Part shown: positions 10,070 to 18,345 of the stretch, piece after piece
Position numbering within the stretch: the stretch's first letter is position 1
How the letters are laid out: every line of letters starts with the position of its first letter
From: Tsukamurella spumae
GTDB lineage: Bacteria; Actinomycetota; Actinomycetes; Mycobacteriales; Mycobacteriaceae
DNA: 64,000 bases
NCBI RefSeq assembly: GCF_012396015.1
Contig: NZ_JAAXOQ010000009.1
Coordinates: 62,001-126,000, forward strand
Direction: 5' to 3'
Position numbers and translations under genes: made by a program
The notes under the pieces: model-generated
The model's input: the letters and a program-made list of their open reading frames with translations, nothing else
The model's database searches: none
Told to the model about the DNA's origin: nothing

Positions 10070-10313
10070 TGGTGTGCGCTACCGAGCGTAACGCACCCGC
10101 GCCGAGTCCTCAGGTGATCGGCGGTCGGGCGGCCCGCACACCCCGGGGGCGGCCCTTCCGGCGGGACGCGGGGCGGCGAATCTACGACAACTGCGCTGCC
10201 GAATTGAGAATCATAAAACGCGCAACGATCGGGACACGGTCGCGTCGGCAGCGCCGACTTGCCGGTGCTGCGGCGTACGGTGAAGTGATACGCATCACGT
10301 CACGGAGGTGTTC

Positions 10314-10652
10314 ATGGCAGACATGGTCGAGGTTCCGCCGCCCACGATGGAGCTGGCGGAGTCATTGCGCTTGTTCGACAACCCCGTTCGCGACCGGTAC
10401 GAGCTGTGGTCGGGTGACGAGTTGATCGGCGTCGAGGGCTATGAGGTCACCGACCACGGTGATGTGATCCTGCTGCACACGGTTGTGATGGAGAAGTTCG
10501 GCAAGCAGGGCTTCGCGCGTGCGCTCGTCTCCGGCGTCCTCGACGACCTGCGCTCGCGGAACCGACACGCGATCCCCGTGTGCACTTACGTGCGCTCGTT
10601 CGTGACCCGATTCCCGCAGTACCAGGACGTGGTCAACGCGGCGCGCGCCTAG
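10314..10652 (+). CDS. YjdJ-type GNAT-fold acetyltransferase, small
   Basis: The product is 112 aa. The ATG at 10314 is preferred over the in-frame GTG at 10308 because GGAGG at 10304-10308 then has a five-base spacer. The sequence LIGVEGYEVTDHGDVILLHTVVMEKFGKQGFARALVSGVLDDLRSR is the core of the compact N-acetyltransferase family (GNAT fold, about 95 residues), in which the loop KFGKQGFARAL corresponds to the acetyl-CoA pyrophosphate-binding region. Substrates of this family are unknown. It faces thiC across the riboswitch region, and its last 20 bases overlap the end of a convergent truncated gene. Confidence 0.85.
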   Translation: MADMVEVPPPTMELAESLRLFDNPVRDRYELWSGDELIGVEGYEVTDHGDVILLHTVVMEKFGKQGFARALVSGVLDDLRSRNRHAIPVCTYVRSFVTRFPQYQDVVNAARA

Positions 10653-10971
10653 TCCGCCGCACGCGCGGGTGGCCCGGCAACGTGCGGTAGTTGAAGCCCG
10701 CCCTGCGGGCACTATCCACCACGCCCAGCACCTCGACCGGCTCGCGCACCGTGACACCCGCGACCCGCGCGGTCACAGTCAGGCGCTGTCCGGACGACAC
10801 GGGCTCATCCGTGGACACGGTGAAGCCGCTCCGCGTCTTCACCACCCAGCGCAGCACATCGTGCGCAGCGCGGCGGAAGGCCTCGTCGCCGTGGCCGATC
10901 GTCGTGACGATCTCGGCCCGCCGGTAGCCCGACGGTGCGTCGTCCCAGGTGGGTTCCTCGGGTCGCGTCAC
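10633..10971 (-). CDS. DUF1990-like protein, apparently C-terminally truncated
   Basis: The product is 112 aa from a GTG at 10971 that overlaps the upstream acetyltransferase stop (GTGA), so it is the third gene of the def operon. The sequence SGYRRAEIVTTIGHGDEAFRRAAHDVLRW and the later ARRAGFNYRTLPGHP match DUF1990, whose members are usually about 160-180 aa and continue past GHP with a conserved domain half. Here the frame ends after GHPRVRRTRRAPR. The alternative frames do not restore the missing part, so this looks like a deletion at the boundary with the convergent gene rather than one frameshift. Function is unknown; it may be a decaying gene. Confidence 0.65.
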   Translation of the reverse strand: MTRPEEPTWDDAPSGYRRAEIVTTIGHGDEAFRRAAHDVLRWVVKTRSGFTVSTDEPVSSGQRLTVTARVAGVTVREPVEVLGVVDSARRAGFNYRTLPGHPRVRRTRRAPR

Positions 10972-11861
10972 GGTGCGGTCCAGTAGTGGTAGCTGTGGTG
11001 CGGGCTGAAACCGAGGCCCCGGTACAGGGCCTGCGCGCCCGCGTTCTCATGCGTGACCTCGAGGAACACCCGATCTGCGCCGGCCCGGCCGGCCTCCGAG
11101 CGCAGGGCGTGCACCAGGCGGGACGCGAGGCCCCGTCGGCGGTACTCGGGCGCGACGGCCATCGAGCCGAGCCCGCCCCACACGGTCCCGGCCGCGTCGG
11201 CGGTGAGGGTCAACCGACCCGCGGCGATCGGCGCACCGTCGGGCCCAGGAACAGCGGCGAACCGCGCCCGCCCCACGACGGAGGTCACCAGCGCCGCGTC
11301 GGTGCCGGTGCGGGCGAGCCAGGCGGCGCTCGGGACGTCCACGATGTCGACGGTGCCGTCCGGCTCCGGGCCGCCGGCCGGCGCGACGAGGACGTCGGTC
11401 GGCTGCAGGACGGGTGACCTCTCCCGCGCGCCGCGGAGCAGCCGGTCGGAGAGCGTCAGGTGCACGGGGAGGCCGCGTACCGCATACCAGGCGCGGACGC
11501 CGTCGAGCCGCTCCAGCGACGCGTCGGGATGCAGCGGCGCGGCGCAACTGGCGCGGTTGCCGGCGATGCCGGGGGCGGCCCGGCACAGCCAGCCGTCGAT
11601 CCACTCCCGTTCCACCGACCACCAGGACCGTGCTCGGGCCAGGTCGAGCGAACGGATCTCGCTCGCCCGCACGGGCTTCGGCGGCACGCCCTTGTAGGCG
11701 ACGATGTCGGCCCGGGGCACCGTGATCCGCTGCCCCTCGCGCTCGACGACGAGCGGCTCACCGTCGGAGACGAGGGTCCCGATGACGTCCGAGGCCTGCC
11801 CGGACGGCAGCAGCCGCCGGACGACGACCCGGTCGCCGGGCCTCGGAGGCGGGGGAGTCAT
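10968..11861 (-). CDS. GNAT-family N-acetyltransferase (Rv0428c-like)
   Basis: The product is 297 aa from the ATG at 11861. The first 65 residues form a small beta-rich module (PGDRVVVRRLLPSGQASDVIGTLVSDGEPLVV), a central part resembles a degenerate acetyltransferase half, and the C-terminal 120 residues are a canonical GNAT domain with the acetyl-CoA loop VAPEYRRRGLASRLVHAL and NAGAQALYRGLGFSPHHSYHYW. It begins five bases after the def stop, so the two are coupled. From memory, the same pair occurs in M. tuberculosis (Rv0428c next to def, Rv0429c). Substrate unknown. Confidence 0.88.
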   Translation of the reverse strand: MTPPPPRPGDRVVVRRLLPSGQASDVIGTLVSDGEPLVVEREGQRITVPRADIVAYKGVPPKPVRASEIRSLDLARARSWWSVEREWIDGWLCRAAPGIAGNRASCAAPLHPDASLERLDGVRAWYAVRGLPVHLTLSDRLLRGARERSPVLQPTDVLVAPAGGPEPDGTVDIVDVPSAAWLARTGTDAALVTSVVGRARFAAVPGPDGAPIAAGRLTLTADAAGTVWGGLGSMAVAPEYRRRGLASRLVHALRSEAGRAGADRVFLEVTHENAGAQALYRGLGFSPHHSYHYWTAP

Positions 11862-11866
11862 GTCGC

Positions 11867-12457
11867 TCAGTGGCCGAAGGGGTCCTCGACGGTGCCGGGT
11901 ACCCACGTGAGCCCGGGCTCGGTCCAGCCGTTCTTCTTGATGGCCTTCTTGGCCTGGCGCGCGTACCGCCCCGTGAGGACGTCGGTGTAGAGGAAGCCGT
12001 CGAGGTGTCCGGTCTCGTGCTGCAGCATCCGCGCGAAGAAGCCGGTGCCCTCGATCTCGACGGGCTGCCCGTCCCGATCGGTGCCGACGACCTTCGCCCA
12101 GTCGGCGCGGCCGGTGGGGAAGGACTCGCCGGGGACGGAGAGGCACCCCTCCCAGTCGTCGTCCGGATCCGGCATGGTCTCGGGGATCTCCGAGGTGGTG
12201 AGGACGGGGTTGATGACCTCGCCGCGGCGCCGCTCGCCGGCCTCCTCGTCGGGGCAGTCGTAGACGAACAGGCGCAGGCCGCGGCCCACCTGGTTGCCGG
12301 CCAGGCCGACCCCGTTGGCGACGTCCATCGTCTCGTACATGTCGTCGAGCAGCGCCACGATCTCGGCCGAGGGCCTGCCGTCCGCGTCCACCTCGACGGG
12401 CGTCGTGGGGGTGTGCAGCACTGGGTCGCCGACGATGACGATGGGGAGAACAGGCAT
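11867..12457 (-). CDS. def: Peptide deformylase
   Basis: The product is 196 aa. It removes the formyl group from new proteins. All three family motifs are present: [10 protein letters not shown] (motif 1, GxGxAxxQ), EGCLSVPG (motif 2, with the metal-binding Cys) and QHETGHLDG (motif 3, HExxH, with two metal histidines and the catalytic Glu). The ATG at 12457 is used because [17 protein letters not shown] is the usual N-terminus; there is no Shine-Dalgarno sequence, so translation may be leaderless. It leads the operon with the acetyltransferase and the DUF1990-like gene and is divergent from the DUF3263 gene. Confidence 0.96.
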   Translation of the reverse strand: MPVLPIVIVGDPVLHTPTTPVEVDADGRPSAEIVALLDDMYETMDVANGVGLAGNQVGRGLRLFVYDCPDEEAGERRRGEVINPVLTTSEIPETMPDPDDDWEGCLSVPGESFPTGRADWAKVVGTDRDGQPVEIEGTGFFARMLQHETGHLDGFLYTDVLTGRYARQAKKAIKKNGWTEPGLTWVPGTVEDPFGH

Positions 12458-12629
12458 GTATCCACGGTAGTCGGGGTCGGTTCGGACCGCACCGGCGCAC
12501 CGGGCGTGACAAGGCGCCGGCGGTGCGGGAACCTGCGCGACACGCCCCCGTGGCCCCGCGACCGCGAACGCGCCCGTGGTTAGATTGAACCGAACTACAG
12601 CAGTGTTATTCCGAATGCGAGGGGAACGC

Positions 12630-12956
12630 ATGGAGGGCGCCGGTGCGGCCGCGCACGACCTGGCCAATACTGACGCGCACGCCGTGCACGAGCGGGGCGA
12701 CGACGGCCTGACCAGGCGTGAGCACGAGATTCTCGCCTTCGAGCGGCAGTGGTGGAAGTATGCCGGTGCCAAGGAGGACGCGATCAAGGAGCTCTTCGGG
12801 CTGTCCGCGACGCGGTACTACCAGGTGCTCAACACCCTGGTCGATACGCCGGAGGCGCTGGCCGCGGACCCCATGCTCGTCAAGCGCCTGCGCCGCGTCC
12901 GTGCGAGTCGGCAGAAGGCCCGCGCCGCGCGCAAGCTCGGCTTCGAGATCACGTGA
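12630..12956 (+). CDS. DUF3263 small DNA-binding-like protein (Rv0430-like)
   Basis: The product is 108 aa. The ATG at 12630 has GAGGGG five bases upstream; an ATG at 12615 and a GTG at 12576 are in-frame alternatives. The core [46 protein letters not shown] is the DUF3263 signature: a helical, probably helix-turn-helix fold ([18 protein letters not shown]), with a basic tail [15 protein letters not shown]. In mycobacteria the gene lies between def and a LytR_C protein, as here. It may be a regulator, but function is unproven. Confidence 0.88.
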   Translation: MEGAGAAAHDLANTDAHAVHERGDDGLTRREHEILAFERQWWKYAGAKEDAIKELFGLSATRYYQVLNTLVDTPEALAADPMLVKRLRRVRASRQKARAARKLGFEIT

Positions 12957-12975
12957 TCCGATACAGTCGGGTGTC

Positions 12976-13440
12976 GTGAGCACTCAGAACACCCGTGCCG
13001 TGCCGATCCGGACGATCATCATGATTCTGATCTCGGCCGCGATCATCCTCGCGGCGATCGGGGTGCACGGTCTCGTGACCCGCAACGACGATCCCCAGGC
13101 GGCCCTCAACGCCCAGGAGGCCAAGCTCAAGGCGGCGAGCACCGAGACGGCCGCCGCGCCGGTCTCCACGCCGACGGTGTGCCTGCTCGCCGTCGCGCGT
13201 GCGCCGCTCGCCGACGCGACGGACAAGCTCAAGAGGGCGGGTGTCACCGTCCAGCCCGAGACCGAGGTCTGGCCCAACCGTCCCGCGGCCCCGCGCGCCA
13301 CCACCGTCTACTTCGGTGACGGCGGCGAAGCGGACGCCAAGACCGTCGCGTCCGCCTTGCCCGGCTCGACCACCGCGGCGCGCCCGGCCGGGCTCGAGGC
13401 GTGCGCCGGTGTCCTCGCCGTCGCCGTGGTGAAGAAGTAG
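12976..13440 (+). CDS. LytR C-terminal-domain membrane protein (Rv0431-like)
   Basis: The product is 154 aa from the GTG at 12976, 19 bases after the DUF3263 stop. One N-terminal membrane helix (IIMILISAAIILAAIGVHGLV) anchors an extracytoplasmic linker and a LytR_C-type domain (VTVQPETEVWPNRPAAPRATTVYFGDG...ADAKTVASALPG). In mycobacteria the homologue next to sodC is a membrane-anchored protein linked to vesiculation; that transfer of function is by synteny only. The Shine-Dalgarno sequence is poor. Confidence 0.82.
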   Translation: MSTQNTRAVPIRTIIMILISAAIILAAIGVHGLVTRNDDPQAALNAQEAKLKAASTETAAAPVSTPTVCLLAVARAPLADATDKLKRAGVTVQPETEVWPNRPAAPRATTVYFGDGGEADAKTVASALPGSTTAARPAGLEACAGVLAVAVVKK

Positions 13441-13493
13441 GTCGGCGAAGGGCCGACACGGGTCCTGTCCGCAGCGGCGGCCACCGACCCCGA

Positions 13494-13499
13494 TATGAT
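13494..13499 (+). promoter_or_regulatory. Possible -10 element for sodC
   Basis: TATGAT lies 58 bases before the sodC start in the 117-base gap after the LytR_C gene. No convincing -35 hexamer is seen 17 bases upstream, so this is a suggestion only. Confidence 0.35.
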
Positions 13500-13557
13500 T
13501 CGGGCAACCCAGCCCACGGCGGCAACGCCGAGGAAGCCGTTCCATAAGGAGTCATCG

Positions 13558-14292
13558 ATGACGAAGCGTCAGTTCCTCGCCCCGCTTGCGATCCTCCCGG
13601 TGGCGGCCCTCGCCCTGGTCGGTTGCAGCACCAACGAGAAGCCCGCCGAGAAGGGCACCGGCCCGACCGCGCCGGTGGTCGTGAGCGGCGCGGAGGTCCC
13701 GACCCAGGGCCTGGTCACCAGCAATGAGGGCGGTCACGGTTCGGACGCGGCCGGCGGCAACGGCCCGTCGGCCGGCACGGCGGAGGCCTCGCTCGTCAAG
13801 CCCGACGGCAGCAGTGCGGGCAAGGCGACCTTCACCGAGAAGGACGGCGTCGTCGTGATCGACGTGCGCGTCACCGGGCTGACCGCCGGCTTCCACGGCA
13901 TGCACATCCACGAGGTGGGCAAGTGCGAGCCGAACTCGGTCGCCAAGAACGGCGCGCCCGGCTCCGCCACCAACTTCGGCTCCGCCGGCGGCCACTGGCA
14001 GAAGCCCGGCGCCACCGGCCACCCGATGACGGGCGACCTGGTGTCGATCTACGTCAACGCCAACGGCACGGGCCAGACGGTGACCAGCACCGGTGCCTTC
14101 ACCCTCGCGGACATCAAGAAGAACGCCGACGGCAACGCGCTCATGATCCACGCGGACGCCGACAACTTCGGCAACATCCCGTCCGCGCGCTACACGAACA
14201 TCGTTCCCGGCCAGCCCGTGCCGGACGAGCAGACCCTCAAGACCGGTGACGCGGGCGGTCGCATCGCCTGCGGCGTGATCAAGGTCGGCTGA
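13558..14292 (+). CDS. sodC: Cu/Zn superoxide dismutase lipoprotein
   Basis: The product is 244 aa; the ATG at 13558 follows AAGGAG. A signal peptide ends in the lipobox LVGC (Cys22), so the enzyme is predicted to be a lipoprotein outside the membrane. The Cu/Zn SOD core begins near residue 75, with the metal-binding GFHGMHIHEVGKCEPNS, AGGHWQKPGATGHPMTGDL and the late copper ligand in ALMIHADADNF, and ends in GRIACGVIKVG. It detoxifies external superoxide. The position after DUF3263 and LytR_C matches mycobacteria. Its stop overlaps the proposed CTG start of the ligase gene. Confidence 0.95.
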   Translation: MTKRQFLAPLAILPVAALALVGCSTNEKPAEKGTGPTAPVVVSGAEVPTQGLVTSNEGGHGSDAAGGNGPSAGTAEASLVKPDGSSAGKATFTEKDGVVVIDVRVTGLTAGFHGMHIHEVGKCEPNSVAKNGAPGSATNFGSAGGHWQKPGATGHPMTGDLVSIYVNANGTGQTVTSTGAFTLADIKKNADGNALMIHADADNFGNIPSARYTNIVPGQPVPDEQTLKTGDAGGRIACGVIKVG

Positions 14293-15431
14293 TCATCGAG
14301 ACCGTCGCCTTCGAGGCGTCGCCGCGGCCGACGATCGGCGTCGAGTGGGAATTCGCCCTCGTCGACCGGGAGACCGCGGACCTGGTCAGCAGAGCCGGGG
14401 AGCTGTTCGACGGTGTCCGCGCGTCCCGCCCGGACATCGCGCACCAGGTGCATTCGGAGATGTTGCGCAACACCGTCGAGGTGGTGACCGGCGTCTGCGA
14501 GAACACCGCGGAGGCGATGGCCGACCTGGCCCGCGTGATCGGTGCCGTCCGTGAGACCGCCGACCCGATGGGCGTCGATCTCTTCGGCGCCGGCACGCAT
14601 CCGTTCGCGCAGTGGAACGCGCAGCAGCTCACCGAGAATCCGCGGTACGACGAGCTGATCGCCCGCACCCAGTGGTGGGGCCGGCAGATGCTCATCTGGG
14701 GCGTGCACGTGCACGTCGGCGTGAACCACCGAGACAAGGTGCTGCCGATCATCTCGGCGCTGCTCAACCACTACCCGCACCTGCTGGCGCTCTCGGCCAG
14801 CTCGCCGATGTGGGGCGGCCACGACACCGGCTACGCCAGCACCCGGGCGATGATGTTCCAGCAGTTGCCCACCGCGGGCCTGCCCTTCCAGTTCGAGCAG
14901 TGGAGCGAGTTCGAGCGCTTCGTGCACGACCAGAAGACCACGGGGATCATCGACCACCTCAACGAGATCCGTTGGGACATCAGGCCCGCGTGCCACCTCG
15001 GCACGATCGAGGTCCGGATCTGCGACGGCATGTCGTCGTTCGCGGAGCTCGAGGCCGTCGTCGCGCTGATCCACTGCCTCGTGGTGTGGCTGGACGCCCG
15101 CCTCGACGCGGGCGAGACCCTGCCGACGCTGCCCCCGTGGCACGTGCAGGAGAACAAGTGGCGCGCCGCCCGCTACGGTCTCGATGCCATCATCATCCAG
15201 GACGCCGACAACAACGAGCGGCTCGTCACCGAGGATCTCGACGATCTGCTCGAGCAGCTCGCCCCGATCGCACGCCGGCTCGGCTGCTCGCGCGAACTGG
15301 CCGCGGTCGCCGCGATCCCGCGGCGCGGCGCCTCGTACCAGCGGCAACGCGCCGTCGCCGAAGGGGTCTGCAGCACGGACGCCTATCGCGACGTGGTCCG
15401 GTCCGTGACCCGTGAGCTGATCCTGCCGTAG
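14289..15431 (+). CDS. YbdK-type carboxylate-amine (glutamate-cysteine) ligase, CTG start
   Basis: The frame encodes 380 aa. The first ATG/GTG/TTG is the GTG at 14448, which would remove the conserved N-terminus (PTIGVEWEFALVD, then HQVHSEMLRNTVEVVTG). Upstream of 14448 there is no standard start back to the in-frame stop at 14247. The CTG at 14289 overlaps the sodC stop (CTGA), as the ATGA/GTGA couplings of this genome do, and gives a length close to the roughly 376 aa of Rv0433. Conserved active-site segments include WGVHVHVGV and RPACHLGTIEVRICDG. The family makes gamma-glutamylcysteine-like bonds; in an organism expected to use mycothiol its substrate is uncertain. Confidence 0.85.
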   Translation: MIIETVAFEASPRPTIGVEWEFALVDRETADLVSRAGELFDGVRASRPDIAHQVHSEMLRNTVEVVTGVCENTAEAMADLARVIGAVRETADPMGVDLFGAGTHPFAQWNAQQLTENPRYDELIARTQWWGRQMLIWGVHVHVGVNHRDKVLPIISALLNHYPHLLALSASSPMWGGHDTGYASTRAMMFQQLPTAGLPFQFEQWSEFERFVHDQKTTGIIDHLNEIRWDIRPACHLGTIEVRICDGMSSFAELEAVVALIHCLVVWLDARLDAGETLPTLPPWHVQENKWRAARYGLDAIIIQDADNNERLVTEDLDDLLEQLAPIARRLGCSRELAAVAAIPRRGASYQRQRAVAEGVCSTDAYRDVVRSVTRELILP

Positions 15432-15466
15432 CCCCGGTTCCTCCGGACGCATAGCCGCATGCGTCT

Positions 15467-15495
15467 TTGTTAACGATAACTATTATCGTTAGCCT
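15467..15495 (+). promoter_or_regulatory. Putative promoter of the metallophore-type operon
   Basis: TTGTTA at 15467-15472 and TAGCCT at 15490-15495 are 17 bases apart, and TAGCCT sits seven bases before the GTG start at 15502. This is the geometry of a leaderless actinobacterial promoter. The palindromic operator lies almost entirely between and over these hexamers. Inferred by eye only. Confidence 0.45.
15471..15491. promoter_or_regulatory. Palindromic operator, Fur/Zur-like
   Basis: TAACGATAA, three bases, then its exact complement TTATCGTTA form a 9-3-9 palindrome in an otherwise GC-rich gap, ending 10 bases before the start of the first transporter gene. Read as 7-1-7 it resembles the generic Fur-family pattern (TGATAATnATTATCA) with few changes. 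It does not resemble the IdeR consensus. A zinc or other metal repressor is the likely reader, which is inference. Confidence 0.7.
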
Positions 15496-15501
15496 GGCCT
15501 C

Positions 15502-16569
15502 GTGCCCCCCATCCAGACCGGTCCTCGCGTCGGCCTCCGCCAGCTGCTGCCGGCGGGCGCCCTCACGGCGGCGCTGGTCGTGTCGATGGCGATCGCCGTA
15601 TCCCAGGGCGCCGCGACAGTGCCGCTCGACGACGTGCGCCGGCTCCTCTGGGCCGCGCTGCGCGGCGGAACGGTGGCGCGCGAGGACTATTCGACCTACT
15701 CGATCCTGTGGGACCTCCGGGTCCCGCGCGTGATCCTCGCGGCCCTCGTCGGGGCCGGGCTCTCGCTGGCGGGCGTCGCCTGCCAGGCGCTCGTGCGCAA
15801 CCCGCTCGCGGATCCGTTCATCCTCGGCATCTCCAGCGGCGCCTCCGTGGGGGCGAGCTTCGTGGTCACCACCGGCGTGGTGGCCGGGTTCGGCGTCGCC
15901 GGTACCGCGGGTGCCGCGTTCGTCACCGCAGTCCTCGCCTCGGTGCTGGTCTATCTGCTCAGCCGGACCCCCGACGGTGCGCTCAGCCCGGTCCGGCTGG
16001 TGCTGACGGGGGTCGTGCTCGCCTTCGCCTTCCAGGGCCTGGCGGGCGCGGTCGTCTTCTTCGACCCCGTCGGCGATGCGGCGCGGTCGGTGATGTTCTG
16101 GCTGCTCGGCGGGCTGGGCGGTGCGCAGTGGTCGGTGTTGCCGCTGGTCGCGGTGACCGTGGCGGTCTGTGGCGTGATCATCGCGCGCCTCGCGGGTGTG
16201 CTGGACGTGTTGTCGCAGGGCGACGAGGCCGCCGCGGCTCTCGGCCTCGATCCGCACCGCGCCCGGCGAATGCTGTTCCTCATCATCGTGGTGCTGACCT
16301 CGGTCCTCGTCGCGGTCGCGGGCACCGTCGGGTTCGTCGGACTCGTGGTCCCGCACGCGGTGCGGATGATCGTGGGGCCCGCGCACCGGCGGATGCTGCT
16401 GCTCGCGCCGCTCGTGGGCGCGCTGTTGCTGGTCTGGGTCGACCTGCTCAGCCGTCTGGTGGTCGCACCCCGAGAGCTGCCGCTCGGCATCGTCACCGCC
16501 CTCGTCGGGGTGCCCGTCTTCATCGCGCTGCTCCGTCGTCGCGGCGGACTGCTGGGAGGTGCGGCGTGA
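15502..16569 (+). CDS. FecCD-type metallophore/cobalamin ABC permease
   Basis: The product is 355 aa with 9-10 membrane helices. The conserved BtuC/FecCD segments are visible: LWDLRVPRVILAALVGAGLSLAGVACQALVRNPLADPFILGISSGAS, and near the end GTVGFVGLVVPHAVRMIVGPAHR, the loop that docks the ATPase. The family imports metal chelates, haem or B12 across the inner membrane as a homodimer. The GTG start at 15502 has almost no leader before the operator, so the mRNA may be leaderless. It overlaps the ATPase gene by four bases (GTGA) and opens a seven-gene operon. Confidence 0.94.
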   Translation: MPPIQTGPRVGLRQLLPAGALTAALVVSMAIAVSQGAATVPLDDVRRLLWAALRGGTVAREDYSTYSILWDLRVPRVILAALVGAGLSLAGVACQALVRNPLADPFILGISSGASVGASFVVTTGVVAGFGVAGTAGAAFVTAVLASVLVYLLSRTPDGALSPVRLVLTGVVLAFAFQGLAGAVVFFDPVGDAARSVMFWLLGGLGGAQWSVLPLVAVTVAVCGVIIARLAGVLDVLSQGDEAAAALGLDPHRARRMLFLIIVVLTSVLVAVAGTVGFVGLVVPHAVRMIVGPAHRRMLLLAPLVGALLLVWVDLLSRLVVAPRELPLGIVTALVGVPVFIALLRRRGGLLGGAA

Positions 16570-17315
16570 GAGTGGAATTGGACGGGGTGACGGTCGAGCT
16601 CGCCGGCCGCCGCATCCTCGACCGGGTCTCGCTCGACATCGAGGCGGGGGAGCACGTCGGACTGATCGGGCCGAACGGCAGCGGCAAGTCGACGCTGCTG
16701 CGCTGCCTCTACCGGGCGATCGCTCCCACCTCGGGGACGGTCCGCGTGGGCGGGCGGGACCTCGCCGCGATGCGTCGGCGCGACGGTGCGCGTCTGGTCT
16801 CCGCCGTCACCCAGAGCGAGACCGGCCACCTCGGGTTCACTGCTGAGGAGACGGTGATGTTGGGGCGGTTCGCCCACGGCGACGCCGGCAGCCCGGCCGC
16901 GATCAACGCTTGCGAGGCGGCCCTCGTCGCGGTGGACGCCACCGCGCTACGGCGACGAAGCGTGTTGGGCCTCTCCGGGGGTGAGCGGCAGCGCGTCCTC
17001 ATCGCCCGCGCCCTCGCGCAGGACACCCCGGTCCTGCTGCTCGACGAGCCGCTCAACCACCTCGACGTACGGCACCAGCTGGACCTGCTGCGCCTGCTCC
17101 GGGCCGCGAACAAGACGACCGTCACCGCGATCCATGACATCGACCTCGCCGCCCAGAGCTGCGATCGCCTCGTGCTCCTCGACCGCGGCCGTGTGGTCGC
17201 CAGCGGCACCCCGGGCGAGGTGCTCACGGCCGACAGGATCGCCGAGGTCTACGGCGTGCGGCCCGTGGTCGCCGTGACGGGCACCGGCCCGCCCCGGATC
17301 CACTTCGAACTCTAG
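16566..17315 (+). CDS. FecE-type ABC ATPase
   Basis: The product is 249 aa; the GTG at 16566 overlaps the permease stop. Walker A GPNGSGKST is near residue 38, the signature is LSGGERQRV, and Walker B is VLLLDEPLNHLDVRHQLDLL, where NHLD(V)RHQ is the form typical of siderophore/B12 importers. It powers the upstream permease. The DNA after the stop (17316-17343) holds a small CGATC/GATCG hairpin that overlaps the ribosome site of the next gene. Confidence 0.94.
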   Translation: MRVELDGVTVELAGRRILDRVSLDIEAGEHVGLIGPNGSGKSTLLRCLYRAIAPTSGTVRVGGRDLAAMRRRDGARLVSAVTQSETGHLGFTAEETVMLGRFAHGDAGSPAAINACEAALVAVDATALRRRSVLGLSGGERQRVLIARALAQDTPVLLLDEPLNHLDVRHQLDLLRLLRAANKTTVTAIHDIDLAAQSCDRLVLLDRGRVVASGTPGEVLTADRIAEVYGVRPVVAVTGTGPPRIHFEL

Positions 17316-17343
17316 AAGACCGACCGATCGAAAGGATCGACCG

Positions 17344-18345
17344 ATGCGTCCCCGTTCCCTCCTCTCCGCGGCCCTCGCGGCGGGCACCCTGCTCGCCGCC
17401 ACCGCCTGCGGTGCCCGCCCCGCCGAATCCGGCTCCGACCTCATCGATGTGACCAATTGCGGTGTGCACCAGCAGTACCGGTCGCCCACGGCCGCGGTGC
17501 CCTACGACGTGTCGGCGATCGAGAAGATGTTCGCGCTCGGACTCACCGACCGCATCAAGGGCATCGTCCTACCGAAGACGGTGAACGGCGTGATCGCGAA
17601 GTCGCCGTACCGCGACGAATACGCCAAGGTCCCGATCCTCAGCGACGGCGTCCTCACCCAGGAGCCGCTCGTCGCCGCCAAGGCGGACTGGGTGTTCGCG
17701 GGTTGGCAGGCGGGGTTCAGCCCCGCCCGCGGCGTCACCCCCGAGTCTCTGGGCAAGCTGCGGATCGACAGTTACATGCAGGAGGAGACCTGCTACAACT
17801 ACGGCGACAAGCCCGCCGCGCGGGAGGTGAATCCGTTGGCGGACACGTACACCGACCTCACCAACCTGGGCGCGATCTTCCGCGTCCCGGACCGCGCCAC
17901 GAAGCTGGTCGAGGACCTGCGGGCGCGCCAGCGCACGCTCCAGGAGCGCGCCGACCGCAAGAGTGTGAAGCCGTCGGTTTTCATCTACGACTCGGGGACC
18001 GCGGAGCCCTACACCGCGGGCCGCCGCGCCGCGGCCGACCAGGTGATCTCCCTCGCGGGCGGTCGCTCCGTGACCCACGACGTCGACGGCCGATGGACCT
18101 CGGTCGGGTGGGAGTCCGTGGTGCACGCGCAGCCCGAGGTGGTCGTCATCGTCGACTACGACAAGCAGCCCGCGCAGCAGAAGATCGACTACCTGCGACA
18201 GTCGTCGCCGATCAAGGACTCGCCGGCGGTGCGCGAGAACCGCATCCGCGTGGTGGACTACGCCGAGCTGGTGGCCGGGCCGCGCAACCTCGACGCCGCG
18301 GCGGCTCTCGCCGACTACCTGGAGCAGAGCGGGGTCGCTCGATGA
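17344..18345 (+). CDS. FecB/BtuF-type substrate-binding lipoprotein
   Basis: The product is 333 aa. A signal peptide ends in ATAC (Cys22), so it is probably a lipoprotein on the outer face of the membrane that captures the ligand for the FecCD/FecE pair. The body follows the class III binding-protein fold: IEKMFALGLTDRIKGIVLP, EPLVAAKADWVFAGW, a long helix, then GGRSVTHDVDGRWTSVGWESVVHAQPEVVVIVDYD. No close homologue identifies the ligand. The two outer cysteines in NCGVHQ and EETCYNYG are unusual. Its ATG has GAAAGG upstream; its stop overlaps the next start (ATGA). Confidence 0.92.
   Translation: MRPRSLLSAALAAGTLLAATACGARPAESGSDLIDVTNCGVHQQYRSPTAAVPYDVSAIEKMFALGLTDRIKGIVLPKTVNGVIAKSPYRDEYAKVPILSDGVLTQEPLVAAKADWVFAGWQAGFSPARGVTPESLGKLRIDSYMQEETCYNYGDKPAAREVNPLADTYTDLTNLGAIFRVPDRATKLVEDLRARQRTLQERADRKSVKPSVFIYDSGTAEPYTAGRRAAADQVISLAGGRSVTHDVDGRWTSVGWESVVHAQPEVVVIVDYDKQPAQQKIDYLRQSSPIKDSPAVRENRIRVVDYAELVAGPRNLDAAAALADYLEQSGVAR

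Noticed and set aside
10086..10313. A hidden small gene between the riboswitch and the YjdJ-like gene
   Set aside because: Open frames here are short, without start signals or conserved composition. The region is best explained as two divergent promoters.
15471..15491. Reading the 15471 palindrome as an IdeR iron box
   Set aside because: It lacks the TTAGGTTAG half-site that is clear at 63215. It fits a Fur/Zur-type pattern better.
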